Below are positions 1-8,848 of a stretch of DNA of 64,000 bases, piece by piece. Position numbers and translations under genes: made by a program. Source of the stretch: Mitsuokella sp047974105. Lineage in GTDB: Bacteria; Bacillota; Negativicutes; Selenomonadales; Selenomonadaceae. The DNA is taken from the NCBI RefSeq assembly GCF_047974105.1, contig NZ_JBHYRS010000001.1, forward strand, positions 620,001 to 684,000. The letters are read 5' to 3'. Numbering within the stretch: the stretch's first letter is position 1; each line of letters starts with the position of its first letter. The notes below the pieces were generated by a model that saw only the letters and a list, made by a program, of their open reading frames with translations, did no database searches and was not told where the DNA came from.

Positions 1-490
1 CATGCGGCAGCTTTGCCTCGATGAAACGCGAGCGCAGAAGCTCGACGCGCGGCTTGATTTTTTCAAGCACGTGGGAAGCCTTTTCTGCCGGCAGTGAAGC
101 TGCGAGCTCCAAAAGGGCCGGCAGATAATCCGGCAGCTGCTTTTCGACATCGAGACCGTTCATCAGGAACAATTCTTTATAATGATGCATTTCTTCCGAC
201 TGCTTGCCAAAGTCCGTGCGTTCCTGCGTCGTCAGATAGAGATTCGTATTCTGCGAGAAATCAAAGGAACGCACATAAAGGTCTTCGTATTCCTTGGCTC
301 CGTCCTTTTCCACGAAGTCGAGGAAGTCCGAAAATACGGAAACGGGCTGTTTGGCTTCAATTTCCTGCAAAGCCTTATGGCAGTCAGGGAGTTCCTGCCA
401 CCACGCAGCATCGGGATACTCAAAGAGATGGGATGTGAGCATCAGGACTTTCTGATAGTCTTCCATCTTTTTTTCCTTTGCATCGGCCAT
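1..490 (-). CDS. narJ: Nitrate reductase assembly chaperone NarJ (3' end outside window)
   Basis: Redox enzyme maturation chaperone that helps insert the molybdenum cofactor into NarG in the cytoplasm before membrane docking. The visible 163 residues read MADAKEKKMEDYQKVLML and continue with the helical NarJ/TorD-type pattern (LTSHLFEYPDA near the start, EDLYVRSFDFSQ around residue 70). The ATG at 488-490 follows the narH stop after one base, so the two genes are translationally coupled. The protein runs off the left edge; narI, the haem b subunit, would be expected next. Identity rests on position after narGH and on the sequence pattern. Confidence 0.88.
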   Translation of the reverse strand, partial: MADAKEKKMEDYQKVLMLTSHLFEYPDAAWWQELPDCHKALQEIEAKQPVSVFSDFLDFVEKDGAKEYEDLYVRSFDFSQNTNLYLTTQERTDFGKQSEEMHHYKELFLMNGLDVEKQLPDYLPALLELAASLPAEKASHVLEKIKPRVELLRSRFIEAKLPH

Positions 491-491
491 A

Positions 492-1916
492 TCAGCACCC
501 CCCGCCCGGGCAGGTGTAGCAGCCGCCGCCCTGATCTTTGCGCATTTCGCCATGGCTCTTGCCCTGAATGCCTGCAGGGATGTTGAAGCGGTCCTTGTAC
601 TTGGCAATACCGAGCAGGCGGAACATCTTTTCGTAGACCTCCGGGGTGAACTCGAGATGTGACGGCAGATCGTCATCCGTCGTCTTGGCACGCATGACAT
701 AACGCATATCGAGCAGGCGCTGCAGCGTGCGCGTCATGACAGCCGTATTGCCGGCTGCGAAAATCTCGGCGAGATAGGCAATCGGAATGCGCATCTCATC
801 GGCCTCCGGCAGGTAGCAGTCTGCCTCGACGCGCCGCGTAATCGGCGAAAGGGGCGGTACGTACCAGACCATCGGCAGCGTGCGGAATTCCGGATGCAGA
901 GGCAGGCCAAGCTGCCATTCTTTGACAATCTTATAAACCGGCGAATTCTGCGCAGCCTGCAGCCACTGCTCCGAAATGCCCTCTTTGCGGGCCGAGGCAA
1001 TGACATCGGGGTCATTCGGGTCCGCGATGACATCGAGCACCTGATGATAAATCTCGCCCTTGTCGCGCGTCGAAGCCGCAGCCACGACCTTATCCATATC
1101 GTAGAGCAGCACGCCCATGTAGCGCATACGGCCGACACAGGTATCCGAGCAAATCGTCGGCAGGCCGTTCTCAAGGCGCGGGAAGCAGAAAATGCATTTC
1201 TCGGCCTTATTCGTCTTCCAATTGAAATAAACCTTCTTGTACGGGCAGGCCGGTACACAGTGACGCCAGCCGCGGCAGCCGTCCTGCGAGACGAGCACGA
1301 CACCGTCTTCTTCGCGCTTGTAGATGGCGCCGGATGGGCAGGCAGCGACGCAGGCCGGATTCAGGCAGTGGTTGCAGAGACGCGGCAGATATTTCATGAA
1401 GAGGTCGTGGAACTCCAGCATGACATCGCCGGCCATATTCTTGAGGTTGACGTCCTTGCGGGCCGATTCGCCATTGGCAAGGTCGTCTTCCCAGTTCGGG
1501 CCCCATTTGATTTCCATGCGCTTGTTCGTAATCAGCGAACGCGGGCGCGCAATCGGCTGATGGTTGCGGCGCTTCGAATGAATCAGCGTCTCGTAATCAT
1601 ACGTCCAGGGCTCATAGTAATCGTCCATCTCCGGCTGATCCGGATGATAGAAGAGCTTCAGGAGACGTTCCGGCTTCGAGCCCGTGCGCAGCGAAAGCTT
1701 GCCGTCCTTGCCGAGTTTCCAGCCGCCCTTCCATTTTTCCTGGTCTTCCCAGTTTTTCGGATAGCCGATGCCCGGCTTCGTCTCTACATTATTGAAATAC
1801 ATGTATTCCGCGCCTTCGCGGTTGGTCCAGACATTCTTGCAAGTGATGGAGCACGTATGGCAGCCAAGACACTTATCAAGATTTAAGACCATGGAAACTT
1901 GTGCTTTAATCTTCAA
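492..1916 (-). CDS. narH: Respiratory nitrate reductase beta subunit NarH
   Basis: Iron-sulfur subunit (474 aa) that carries electrons from NarI to NarG. Four cysteine clusters of the family are visible: C16-x2-C19-x2-C22-x3-C26 near the N-terminus, then CNHCLNPACVAACP, CRGWRHCVPACP and CIFC with a distant CSDTC. The Trp in the CRGW group is typical of the NarH [3Fe-4S] site. The start chosen is TTG at 1914-1916, giving MKIKAQVSMVLNLDKC as in other NarH proteins. A purine-rich GGGGGAGG lies about 9 nt upstream, and the start overlaps the narG end by 11 nt. A longer in-frame N-terminus exists but would lie deep inside narG. Confidence 0.96.
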   Translation of the reverse strand: MKIKAQVSMVLNLDKCLGCHTCSITCKNVWTNREGAEYMYFNNVETKPGIGYPKNWEDQEKWKGGWKLGKDGKLSLRTGSKPERLLKLFYHPDQPEMDDYYEPWTYDYETLIHSKRRNHQPIARPRSLITNKRMEIKWGPNWEDDLANGESARKDVNLKNMAGDVMLEFHDLFMKYLPRLCNHCLNPACVAACPSGAIYKREEDGVVLVSQDGCRGWRHCVPACPYKKVYFNWKTNKAEKCIFCFPRLENGLPTICSDTCVGRMRYMGVLLYDMDKVVAAASTRDKGEIYHQVLDVIADPNDPDVIASARKEGISEQWLQAAQNSPVYKIVKEWQLGLPLHPEFRTLPMVWYVPPLSPITRRVEADCYLPEADEMRIPIAYLAEIFAAGNTAVMTRTLQRLLDMRYVMRAKTTDDDLPSHLEFTPEVYEKMFRLLGIAKYKDRFNIPAGIQGKSHGEMRKDQGGGCYTCPGGGC

Positions 1917-4900
1917 GCCAGTCAACCTCCCCCTGCATCTTGCGCACGACAACGTACATATCGCGCTGGTTGCCCGTTGGTCCGTAATAATTGAAGCCAT
2001 AGCTGAGCTGGCCATAGCCGCCGATCATATGTGTCGGTTTCATGTGGATGCGCGTCGGCGTATTGTGCGTGCCGCTGCGCGTGCCCGTGATCTTCGAGGC
2101 CGGCACATTGATGTGGCGGTCCTGGGCATGGTGCATGAAGACCGTGCCCTGCGGGATGCGCGGCGAAACAGCGACACGCGACGTGACAACGCCGTTATGG
2201 TTGTAAAGTTCAATCCAGTCATTGTCGCGCACGCCGATTTCCTGTGCATCCTTCTCGCTCATCCAGACCGTCTGGCCGCCGCGGAACAGCGTCAAAAGCT
2301 GCTGGCTGTCAAAGTACATGGAATGCGTCGACCATTTGTTATGCGGCGTCAAATACTTCAGCGTGATTTCCTTCGCGCCGCCCAAAAGATTCTTAATCGG
2401 ACGGTAGTCGAGGATCGGCTTAAACGTCGCCATGGTCTCGCCGTATTCGCGAATCATCTGATGGTCGAGATAGAAGGACTGACGGCCCGTGACCGTGCGG
2501 AACGGTACGAGTTCTTCGATATTCGTCGTAAACGGCGTATAGCGGCGGCCCTGATTGCTGCCCGTGAACGTCGGCGACGTGATTGTCTCCTTCGGCTGTG
2601 CGGCAATCTCGTCGAACGTAAAACGCTCGCTCTCGCGGTCCTTGGCAAGATGCTCGAGATTGGTAAGGCCTGTTTTTTCATCAAGACTCTTGAAAGCCTT
2701 GACTGCGACCTTGCCGTTCGTTGTCGTCGAAAGACCCATAACGGCCTCAACGGCCTGACGTGCGTCGTAAATCGACGGCATGCCGTAGGAAATGTAGTCC
2801 TTGTTCTCGATGACACCGTTGCGGCGGCGAATTTCCTCGTATTCAGCCGAAGAATCCCAGGTCATCGCAAGCGAGCCCATCTTCTTCGAGACATTCGGTC
2901 CGAGGGCAATCCACTTCTCATACGTCTTCGTGTAGTCGCGCGTTACGGGTACGAGGCCCGGCATCGTCTTGCCCGGAATTGGCTCACATTCGCCCTTGCT
3001 CCAGTCGCGAATGATGCCCTCAGGCTGTGCCGTCTCGCCCTCGCTGTCGTGGCCGATTGGCACGGCGACGATATCTTCATACGGCTTGAGATTGGCCTCT
3101 TTTGCTACTTTTGAGACAGCTCCCGCGAGCGTGCGGAACACATCCCAGTCGCTCTTGGCTTCCCAGAGCGGATTGACTGCCGCTTGGAACGGATGCACAA
3201 ACGGATGCATATCCGTCGAGGAGATATCATCTTTCTCGTACCATGTAGCCGTTGGCAGCACAACGTCGGAGTAAAGAGCCGTGCCTGCCATGCGGAAGTC
3301 GATGTCGATGAGCAGGTCAAGCTTGCCCTCGGCAGCGCCGCCCGGCTTTTTGAGTTCTTCCTGTTCACGCCATTTGATTTCCGTCGGACGCGTCGGGCCT
3401 TCCTCTTCGGCAAACACCGTATGCTCTGTACCGAGCAGATATTTATTGAAGAAATCGTTGCCCTTCGCGGAAGAGCCTAAGAGATTGGCCGTCCAAACAA
3501 AGAGATTGCGCGGGAAATTCTCCGGTGCATCCGGGTCCTCCGCCGCAAAGTGCAGGCTCTTGTCCTTGAGGGACTGTACGACGTACTTCTTAACGTCCAT
3601 CCCCTGTTTCTTTGCCTCATCCGTCAGCTGCTGGCCGCCCTTATGGAAGGTCGGGTACGATGGCAGCCAGCCGAGGCGGGCAGCCATGACGTTGTAGTCA
3701 GCCGCATGGCGGTAGCGCGGTTTTTCCATCGGCGAAACGAGATCCTGCATATCGATCTCGTCGCTGCGCCACTGGTCCGTCGCAAAATAATAGAAGGAAG
3801 TCGAATTCTGCAGACGCGGCGAAGCCTGCCAGTCCGTAGCCGTCATGACGCGGGCCCAGCCCTCTGCCGGACGCAGTTTTTCCTGGCCGACATAATGAGC
3901 CCAGCCGCCGCCGTTGCGGCCCTCAGAACCCGTAAAGAGCAGCAGGTTCAAAATGGTGCGGTAGACGATATCGGCATGGAACCAGTGGTTAATGCCGCCG
4001 CCCATGATGACCATCGTTTTGCCCTTTGTCTTGATAGCATTGTCGGCAAATTCACGGGCCGTATGGATGCAGGTCTCAGCCGGCACACCCGTGTATTTTT
4101 CCTGCCATTTCGGCGTATACGGCACATCGTCTTCATAAGAGGATGCGCATTCGCCGCCGAGGCCGCGGTCAATGGCGTAATTGGCAAGCGTCAGATCGTA
4201 AACCGTCGTGACGAGGACTTCGCCATCCTTCGTCTTGATGCGTTTTGCCGGCACACTGCGGTGGATGATGCGCTCCTCGCGCTCATTGCCGAAATACGGG
4301 AACTCGACTTCGACGATTTCATCGAATTTGCCGAATACCGAAAGCTGCGGCACGATTTTCTCGCCCGTATCGCGGTCTTCCTCGCGCAGATTCCATTTCT
4401 TGTTGTTGTCCCAGCGGTCGCCCATCGTGCCGTTCGGAACGACGAGTTTGCCCGTGAGCTCATCGATGACATAGTGCTTGAATTCCGCGTGTTTGTCATC
4501 GCGGCCCATGTCTTTGCCGTTAAGGAAACGGCCCGACTCATAGCTGCCGTCCTTGCGCGCGTCAAGGCGTACGAGGAACGGGAAATCCGTGTAATGGCGC
4601 GTGTATTCCGTGAAGAACTCGGCAGGCTCGCCCCAATAATACTCGTTGAGGATGACATGGCCCATAGCCATGGCAAACGCTGCATCGCTGCCGACTTTCA
4701 AAGAAATCCACGTATCCGCCACGGTCGTCGATTCGGCATAGTCCGGTGCAATCGAGACGACCTTCGTGCCCTTATAGCGTGCTTCCGTAAGGAAATGGGC
4801 GTCCGGCGTACGCGTCAGCGGCACGTTCGAACCCCACGTGATGATGTAGCCGGCATTGAACCAGTCCGAGGATTCCGGCACATCCGTCTGGTCGCCCCAA

Positions 4901-5589
4901 ATCTGCGGGCTTGCCGGCGGCAGGTCGGCATACCAGTCGTAGAAAGACAGAGCTGCGCCGCCCATGAGCTGCATGAAGCGCGCACCGGCCGCATACGACA
5001 TCATCGACTTGGCCGGAATGACGGCAAACGCAAAGTTGCGGTCCGGGCCGTATTTCGTAGCCGTGTGCAGCAGCGAAGAAGCGACGAGTTCCGATACTTC
5101 ATCCCAGCTCGAGCGCACAAAGCCGCCCTTGCCGCGTGCTTCCTTATACTGCTTCGTCTTGGCGGGGTCATTGGCGATGCTCTGCCAGGCTTCAAGAGCC
5201 GTCTTGTGCTCCTTGCGGGCCTTGCGCCAGAGATTTGCCAGCTCGCCGCGCAGATACGGATACTTGATGCGGTGCGGGCTGTAGAGATACCACGAGAACG
5301 TCGAACCGCGGGGGCAGCCGCGCGGCTCAAAGTCCGGCATGTCAGGACCCGTCTCCGGGTAATTGTGTTCCTGATTTTCCCAAGCTACGAGACCGTTCTT
5401 GACATAAATATTCCAGCAGCACGAACCCGTGCAGTTGACGCCATGCGTCGAATGCACGCATTTGTCAAAAGACCAGCGGTTGCGGTAGGTATCTTCCCAT
5501 TCGCGGCCGCCTTCAAAAAATTCCTGATGTCCCGTCGCCGATTTTTCCACCGGGATGAGATGCTTCCATTTTTTAAAGATATTGCTCAC
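1906..5589 (-). CDS. narG: Respiratory nitrate reductase alpha subunit NarG
   Basis: Catalytic subunit (1227 aa, family length about 1220-1250) that reduces nitrate to nitrite at a bis-MGD molybdenum centre facing the cytoplasm. The FS0 iron-sulfur ligands are visible as H49-x3-C53-x3-C57 with C92 in the EPRGCPRG context, closely resembling the E. coli protein. There is no twin-arginine signal in the N-terminus, as in membrane-bound NarG. The start is GTG at 5587-5589 behind AGGAGGGTG. It is first in a narGHJ(I) unit with overlapping ends, transcribed from the FNR-like promoter at 5614-5656. Confidence 0.98.
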   Translation of the reverse strand: MSNIFKKWKHLIPVEKSATGHQEFFEGGREWEDTYRNRWSFDKCVHSTHGVNCTGSCCWNIYVKNGLVAWENQEHNYPETGPDMPDFEPRGCPRGSTFSWYLYSPHRIKYPYLRGELANLWRKARKEHKTALEAWQSIANDPAKTKQYKEARGKGGFVRSSWDEVSELVASSLLHTATKYGPDRNFAFAVIPAKSMMSYAAGARFMQLMGGAALSFYDWYADLPPASPQIWGDQTDVPESSDWFNAGYIITWGSNVPLTRTPDAHFLTEARYKGTKVVSIAPDYAESTTVADTWISLKVGSDAAFAMAMGHVILNEYYWGEPAEFFTEYTRHYTDFPFLVRLDARKDGSYESGRFLNGKDMGRDDKHAEFKHYVIDELTGKLVVPNGTMGDRWDNNKKWNLREEDRDTGEKIVPQLSVFGKFDEIVEVEFPYFGNEREERIIHRSVPAKRIKTKDGEVLVTTVYDLTLANYAIDRGLGGECASSYEDDVPYTPKWQEKYTGVPAETCIHTAREFADNAIKTKGKTMVIMGGGINHWFHADIVYRTILNLLLFTGSEGRNGGGWAHYVGQEKLRPAEGWARVMTATDWQASPRLQNSTSFYYFATDQWRSDEIDMQDLVSPMEKPRYRHAADYNVMAARLGWLPSYPTFHKGGQQLTDEAKKQGMDVKKYVVQSLKDKSLHFAAEDPDAPENFPRNLFVWTANLLGSSAKGNDFFNKYLLGTEHTVFAEEEGPTRPTEIKWREQEELKKPGGAAEGKLDLLIDIDFRMAGTALYSDVVLPTATWYEKDDISSTDMHPFVHPFQAAVNPLWEAKSDWDVFRTLAGAVSKVAKEANLKPYEDIVAVPIGHDSEGETAQPEGIIRDWSKGECEPIPGKTMPGLVPVTRDYTKTYEKWIALGPNVSKKMGSLAMTWDSSAEYEEIRRRNGVIENKDYISYGMPSIYDARQAVEAVMGLSTTTNGKVAVKAFKSLDEKTGLTNLEHLAKDRESERFTFDEIAAQPKETITSPTFTGSNQGRRYTPFTTNIEELVPFRTVTGRQSFYLDHQMIREYGETMATFKPILDYRPIKNLLGGAKEITLKYLTPHNKWSTHSMYFDSQQLLTLFRGGQTVWMSEKDAQEIGVRDNDWIELYNHNGVVTSRVAVSPRIPQGTVFMHHAQDRHINVPASKITGTRSGTHNTPTRIHMKPTHMIGGYGQLSYGFNYYGPTGNQRDMYVVVRKMQGEVDWLED

Positions 5590-5613
5590 GTCATCACCCT
5601 CCTGTTGTATCTC

Positions 5614-5656
5614 ATTTTATCTTATTCTTTCTCCCACTCATGTGATAAACATCACT
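5614..5656 (-). promoter_or_regulatory. narG promoter with FNR-type box at -41.5
   Basis: A dyad TGTGA-TAAACA-TCACT lies at 5641-5656, one mismatch from TGTGA-N6-TCACA, the site known for Bacillus FNR and Crp. A -10 hexamer TAAAAT (minus strand) lies at 5614-5619. The dyad centre (5648.5) is 29.5 bp from the upstream edge of the -10, so about -41.5 from the predicted start of transcription near 5607. No good -35 is present, as expected for an activated class II promoter. Confidence 0.8.
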
Positions 5657-5729
5657 GTATCTACTTTTCAGCAAAAAAATATCTGCTGAGGTGATTTTCA
5701 GCAGATATTTCTTCGTGTTTCAGTTTATT

Positions 5730-6437
5730 TTACTCGATGTTGCAGATTTCCCTGCCGCAATTCTCACACTGAATGGCCTGTTTGAGATAATCGATGTCCT
5801 TGATGAAGATCAGATGACCGCGGTATTCAATGATATCGGCTCGCCGCAGCTCGCTGAGCATGCGGTTGAGGCTTTCGCGGGCCGTGGCGGAGTAATTGGC
5901 AAGTTCCTGATTCGTCAGCGGCACGGAAATGAGGATGCCGCCGTCCGTCTCCTTGCCATAGCTGTTTGCCAGGCGGATGAGCGTGGAGTAGAGAGCTCCT
6001 TTCTTGCCGTAGAGCAGCAGGTCACGGAATTTCGAATGCTGCTTGCGCATATGCGCCCCCATGACCTTCAGAAGATTGATCGCCAAAGCCGGTTTCTTCT
6101 CGAGATAGCTCTGCAGCACAGGGAATTCAATGGCATAGACCTCGGCGGCACTCTGCGCCACGGCATTGAAGATGTACACCGGCTTTTTCTCGTAAAGCGG
6201 CAGTTCGCCAATGAGACTGCCGCGCGACGCAAGGCGCAGCGACAGCACGCGGCCCGACATCGCGTATTTCGTGATGAAAATCTGTCCTGACCGCACAATA
6301 TAGAAATAACACGCCGTATCGCCCTCATGAAAGAGGTACTCGCCATCGTGCAGCATGATGACCTTGCCCGGAATCTCATAAAAATGGCGCACCAATGACT
6401 CCATCTTTTCCTGATTTTTTGTCTTGCTTTCTTCCAT
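5730..6437 (-). CDS. fnr: FNR regulator of Bacillus type (C-terminal Fe-S cysteines)
   Basis: Crp/Fnr-family oxygen-responsive regulator, 235 aa: cyclic-nucleotide-binding-like beta-roll (about 20-130), dimer helix, then a winged helix-turn-helix (about 165-215, with SVPLTNQELANYSATARESL). It lacks the N-terminal cysteine group of E. coli FNR. Instead the tail has C224-x2-C227-x4-C232, the same spacing as the Bacillus subtilis FNR triad that binds a [4Fe-4S] cluster. D139 is a candidate for the fourth ligand known from that protein. It sits between narG and narK, each of which has a matching TGTGA-N6-TCACA-like box at -41.5, so it is the likely activator of both. The ATG follows GGGGCTG; a weak dyad overlaps its own promoter region. 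Confidence 0.9.
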   Translation of the reverse strand: MEESKTKNQEKMESLVRHFYEIPGKVIMLHDGEYLFHEGDTACYFYIVRSGQIFITKYAMSGRVLSLRLASRGSLIGELPLYEKKPVYIFNAVAQSAAEVYAIEFPVLQSYLEKKPALAINLLKVMGAHMRKQHSKFRDLLLYGKKGALYSTLIRLANSYGKETDGGILISVPLTNQELANYSATARESLNRMLSELRRADIIEYRGHLIFIKDIDYLKQAIQCENCGREICNIE

Positions 6438-6461
6438 ACCAACGACAGCCCCTTTTCTTCA

Positions 6462-6477
6462 AATGATATAAATCAAC
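6462..6477. promoter_or_regulatory. Weak FNR-like dyad upstream of fnr
   Basis: The sequence AATGATATAAATCAAC keeps the TGA-N6-TCA core of an FNR box but loses the flanks. It ends about 25 bp upstream of the fnr start codon, too close for class II activation of fnr, so it would fit negative autoregulation. The whole 6438-6738 intergenic stretch otherwise holds only the narK promoter. Confidence 0.35.
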
Positions 6478-6624
6478 GCTACAATCTGCACTTTCTGATG
6501 CTGTAATCCATCTGTTGTATATCTTTCATACAACACTAGTTATATATATTCTTGTTAAAATACAACGTTCCTGCTTAGCATACGGTAAAGTTTTAATCCA
6601 TGCCGTGATATTTGTTACAAACGG

Positions 6625-6667
6625 CGTGATTTTTTTTACAGATTATTTGAGGTATCTCCTCTATAAT
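6625..6667 (+). promoter_or_regulatory. narK promoter with FNR-type box at -41.5
   Basis: CGTGA-TTTTTT-TTACA at 6625-6640 matches TGTGA-N6-TCACA at 8 of 10 positions. A perfect TATAAT lies at 6662-6667. The dyad centre (6632.5) is 29.5 bp from the -10 edge, the same spacing as at narG, giving -41.5 from a predicted start near 6674. Confidence 0.7.
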
Positions 6668-6738
6668 GTGACAAAGAGCTTATCGTTTTTTATTGCTTAT
6701 TTGTGATGTTTATGATTCGATACTAAAGGAGAGTTAAC

Positions 6739-8067
6739 ATGGCAGAAACATCCGTACTCAAGAAACTGGGTCCCAATCCCACGCGCAAAGAAATTCTGGC
6801 GAACTGGCAGCCGGAGGACACGGCCTTCTGGGAAAAGTTTGGCAAGAAGATTGCCAAGGAAAACCTCTATACCTCGACCTGGGCACTCGTCCTTTCCTTC
6901 GTAGTCTGGACGCTCTGGGCCACGATTGCCGCGAAGCTCAACGCCGTCGGCTTCAATTTCTCGGCTGACCAGCTCTTCACGCTTGCAGCCCTGCCGGGCC
7001 TTGTCGGTGCAACGGGCCGCCTTTTCTACACGTATCTGCCGGGCCTCATCGGCGGCCGCAACTCGGCTTTCATCACGACGGCCCTGCTGCTCTTCCCGCT
7101 CTTCGGTCTCGGCCGTGCCCTGCAGGACCCGACGACGTCCTATGATACGTTCGTCATCCTCGTCTCGTTCATCGGCATCGCCGGCGCCAACTTCTCCGCT
7201 TCGATGGCCAACATCGGCTTTTTCTTCCCGATGCGTGAAAAAGGCCTGGCCCTCGGCATCAATGCCGGCGTCGGCAACCTCGGTGTTTCGCTGATTTACC
7301 TCACGGCTCCGCTGCTGCTCGGCTGGAACCTTTCCGGTCTCTTCGGCCCCGGCGTCAACGGCCTTTACGTGCAGAACGTCTGCTACTTCTGGATCATCCC
7401 AACGGCTTTGACGCTCGTACTCATCTGGAAATTCATGGATAACCTGCCGATGCCAAAGCCGAACCCGAAAGCCATGTTCTCGATTTTCGGCAATAAGCAC
7501 ACGTGGCTCATGTGCTGGATTTACACCTGCGGCTTCGGTTCCTTCATCGGCTTCTCGGCAGCCCTTGGCCTGCTCGTTTCCAAAGAATTCCCGGAAGTCT
7601 CGTTCTCGATGGCTGCCTTCCTCGGACCGTTCATCGGCGCCGGCATCCGTCCGGTCGGCGGCTGGCTCTCCGATAAAATCAACTGCGGCTCCCGCGTCAC
7701 GCTTATTTCCCTCGTTATCATGGTCATCGCGGCTGTCGTCAGCCTGCTCGGCCTGCAGGCCCACAATTTCGTCATGTTCTTTGCTTCGTTCCTGCTGCTG
7801 TTCCTGACGACGGGCTTTGTCAACGGCGCCTCGTTCCGCATGATTCCGTACATCTTCAAGGATGGCGGCAAGTCTTCGCTCGTCACGGGCTTCACGGCTG
7901 CCATTGCCGCTTACGGCGCTTTCCTGATTCCGAAACTCTTCGGCTGGTCGTATGCTGCTTACGGCAATGTTTACATGGCGTTCTACATCCTGATTGCCTT
8001 CATGGTCAGCACGATTGTCATCACGTGGTACTTCTACGACCGCAAAGGCTCGGGCATCAAGTGCTGA
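6739..8067 (+). CDS. narK: Nitrate/nitrite transporter NarK
   Basis: Major facilitator superfamily permease (442 aa, about 12 membrane helices after a 45-residue cytoplasmic lead) that imports nitrate and/or exports nitrite. Helix 1 region STWALVLSFVVWTLW, the GLVGATGRLFYT segment with its conserved Arg, and glycine-rich INAGVGNLGVS and FGSFIGFSAALG segments are typical of the nitrate porter family. The ATG follows AAAGGAG. It is transcribed away from fnr and followed by a strong terminator. It supplies substrate to NarGHI, whose active site is cytoplasmic. Confidence 0.95.
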   Translation: MAETSVLKKLGPNPTRKEILANWQPEDTAFWEKFGKKIAKENLYTSTWALVLSFVVWTLWATIAAKLNAVGFNFSADQLFTLAALPGLVGATGRLFYTYLPGLIGGRNSAFITTALLLFPLFGLGRALQDPTTSYDTFVILVSFIGIAGANFSASMANIGFFFPMREKGLALGINAGVGNLGVSLIYLTAPLLLGWNLSGLFGPGVNGLYVQNVCYFWIIPTALTLVLIWKFMDNLPMPKPNPKAMFSIFGNKHTWLMCWIYTCGFGSFIGFSAALGLLVSKEFPEVSFSMAAFLGPFIGAGIRPVGGWLSDKINCGSRVTLISLVIMVIAAVVSLLGLQAHNFVMFFASFLLLFLTTGFVNGASFRMIPYIFKDGGKSSLVTGFTAAIAAYGAFLIPKLFGWSYAAYGNVYMAFYILIAFMVSTIVITWYFYDRKGSGIKC

Positions 8068-8102
8068 TTGCCACATATTTATCCCCTAAAATATGATAAA
8101 AT

Positions 8103-8130
8103 AAAGTCAGGCCGCTTGGCCTGACTTTTT
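8103..8130 (+). terminator. narK terminator
   Basis: Hairpin AAGTCAGGCC-GCTT-GGCCTGACTT followed by a T run, 35 bp after the narK stop. Confidence 0.9.
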
Positions 8131-8163
8131 CATAATGATGATACAAACGAAAAGGATGATTTT

Positions 8164-8667
8164 ATGACATATACAAACGGACTCACGCATTTTGACCAGC
8201 ACGGACAGGCCATCATGGTCGATGTCAGCGAAAAGAAAGAGACAAGCCGCACGGCTGTCGCTTCTGGGCGCATCCGCGTCAATGAAGCCGTTTATAAGGC
8301 CATCGAAGAAGGCACGGCCAAGAAGGGCGATGTACTCGGCACGGCACGCATCGCCGGCATCATGGCCGCTAAAAATACAAGCTCGGTCATTCCGCTCTGC
8401 CACCCCCTGCCGATTGCAAAATGCAGCGTCGATTTCACCATGCTGCCGGAAGAATCCGCCGTTGAAGCACGTGCGACGGTCAAAGTCACGGGGCAGACAG
8501 GTGTTGAGATGGAAGCGCTCCATGCCGTCAGCGTAGCTTTGCTGACCGTTTACGACATGTGCAAAGCCCTTGACAAAGGCATGGAAATCGAGTACATCCA
8601 TCTCGAAAAGAAATCCGGCGGCAAAAGCGGCACCTACATTCGCCCGGAAGAAGCAGCGAAAAAATAA
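8164..8667 (+). CDS. moaC: Cyclic pyranopterin monophosphate synthase MoaC
   Basis: Second step of molybdenum cofactor synthesis: converts the MoaA product to cyclic pyranopterin monophosphate. The 167-residue protein carries the hallmark segments IPLCHPLP (about 77-84) and GVEMEALHAVSVALLTVYDMCKA (about 113-135). The family length is about 160. The ATG at 8164 follows AAAAGGATG. It stands alone behind narK, with no other moa or moe gene in view; the cofactor is needed by NarG. A TTGCCA/TATGAT pair with 18 bp spacing near 8068-8097 could be its promoter, but this is weak because the narK terminator would fall in the leader. Confidence 0.96.
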   Translation: MTYTNGLTHFDQHGQAIMVDVSEKKETSRTAVASGRIRVNEAVYKAIEEGTAKKGDVLGTARIAGIMAAKNTSSVIPLCHPLPIAKCSVDFTMLPEESAVEARATVKVTGQTGVEMEALHAVSVALLTVYDMCKALDKGMEIEYIHLEKKSGGKSGTYIRPEEAAKK

Positions 8668-8760
8668 AAGAACAACCCAACAAATGGAGTGATTCTTCCA
8701 ACAAGATTGGATTGCCCTTTCGTTCAAAACGCTATATGATTAAAGACAGATGGATTGATT

Positions 8761-8778
8761 GAGTTGACACGTCAACTC
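8761..8778. repeat. Short perfect dyad between convergent genes
   Basis: GAGTTGAC-AC-GTCAACTC lies between the convergent ends of moaC and the AraC gene. It has no T run on either strand, so it is not a clear terminator. It could be a weak bidirectional terminator stem or a protein site. Confidence 0.4.
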
Positions 8779-8848
8779 CCCCCTCATCCATCTCCCCTTA
8801 TATTTTTCCCTCATTCGAGTCGGCATGCGATGTGCAGGCTCTCTTTTT

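Noticed and set aside
3550..5694. A 714-codon open frame on the plus strand opposite narG, and similar long frames opposite narH, nrfA, hcp and the EAL gene
   Set aside because: They are antisense shadows caused by GC-rich third positions in strongly recognised genes; their translations have no family features.
8761..8778. Terminator for moaC or the AraC gene
   Set aside because: Perfect dyad but no T run on either strand.
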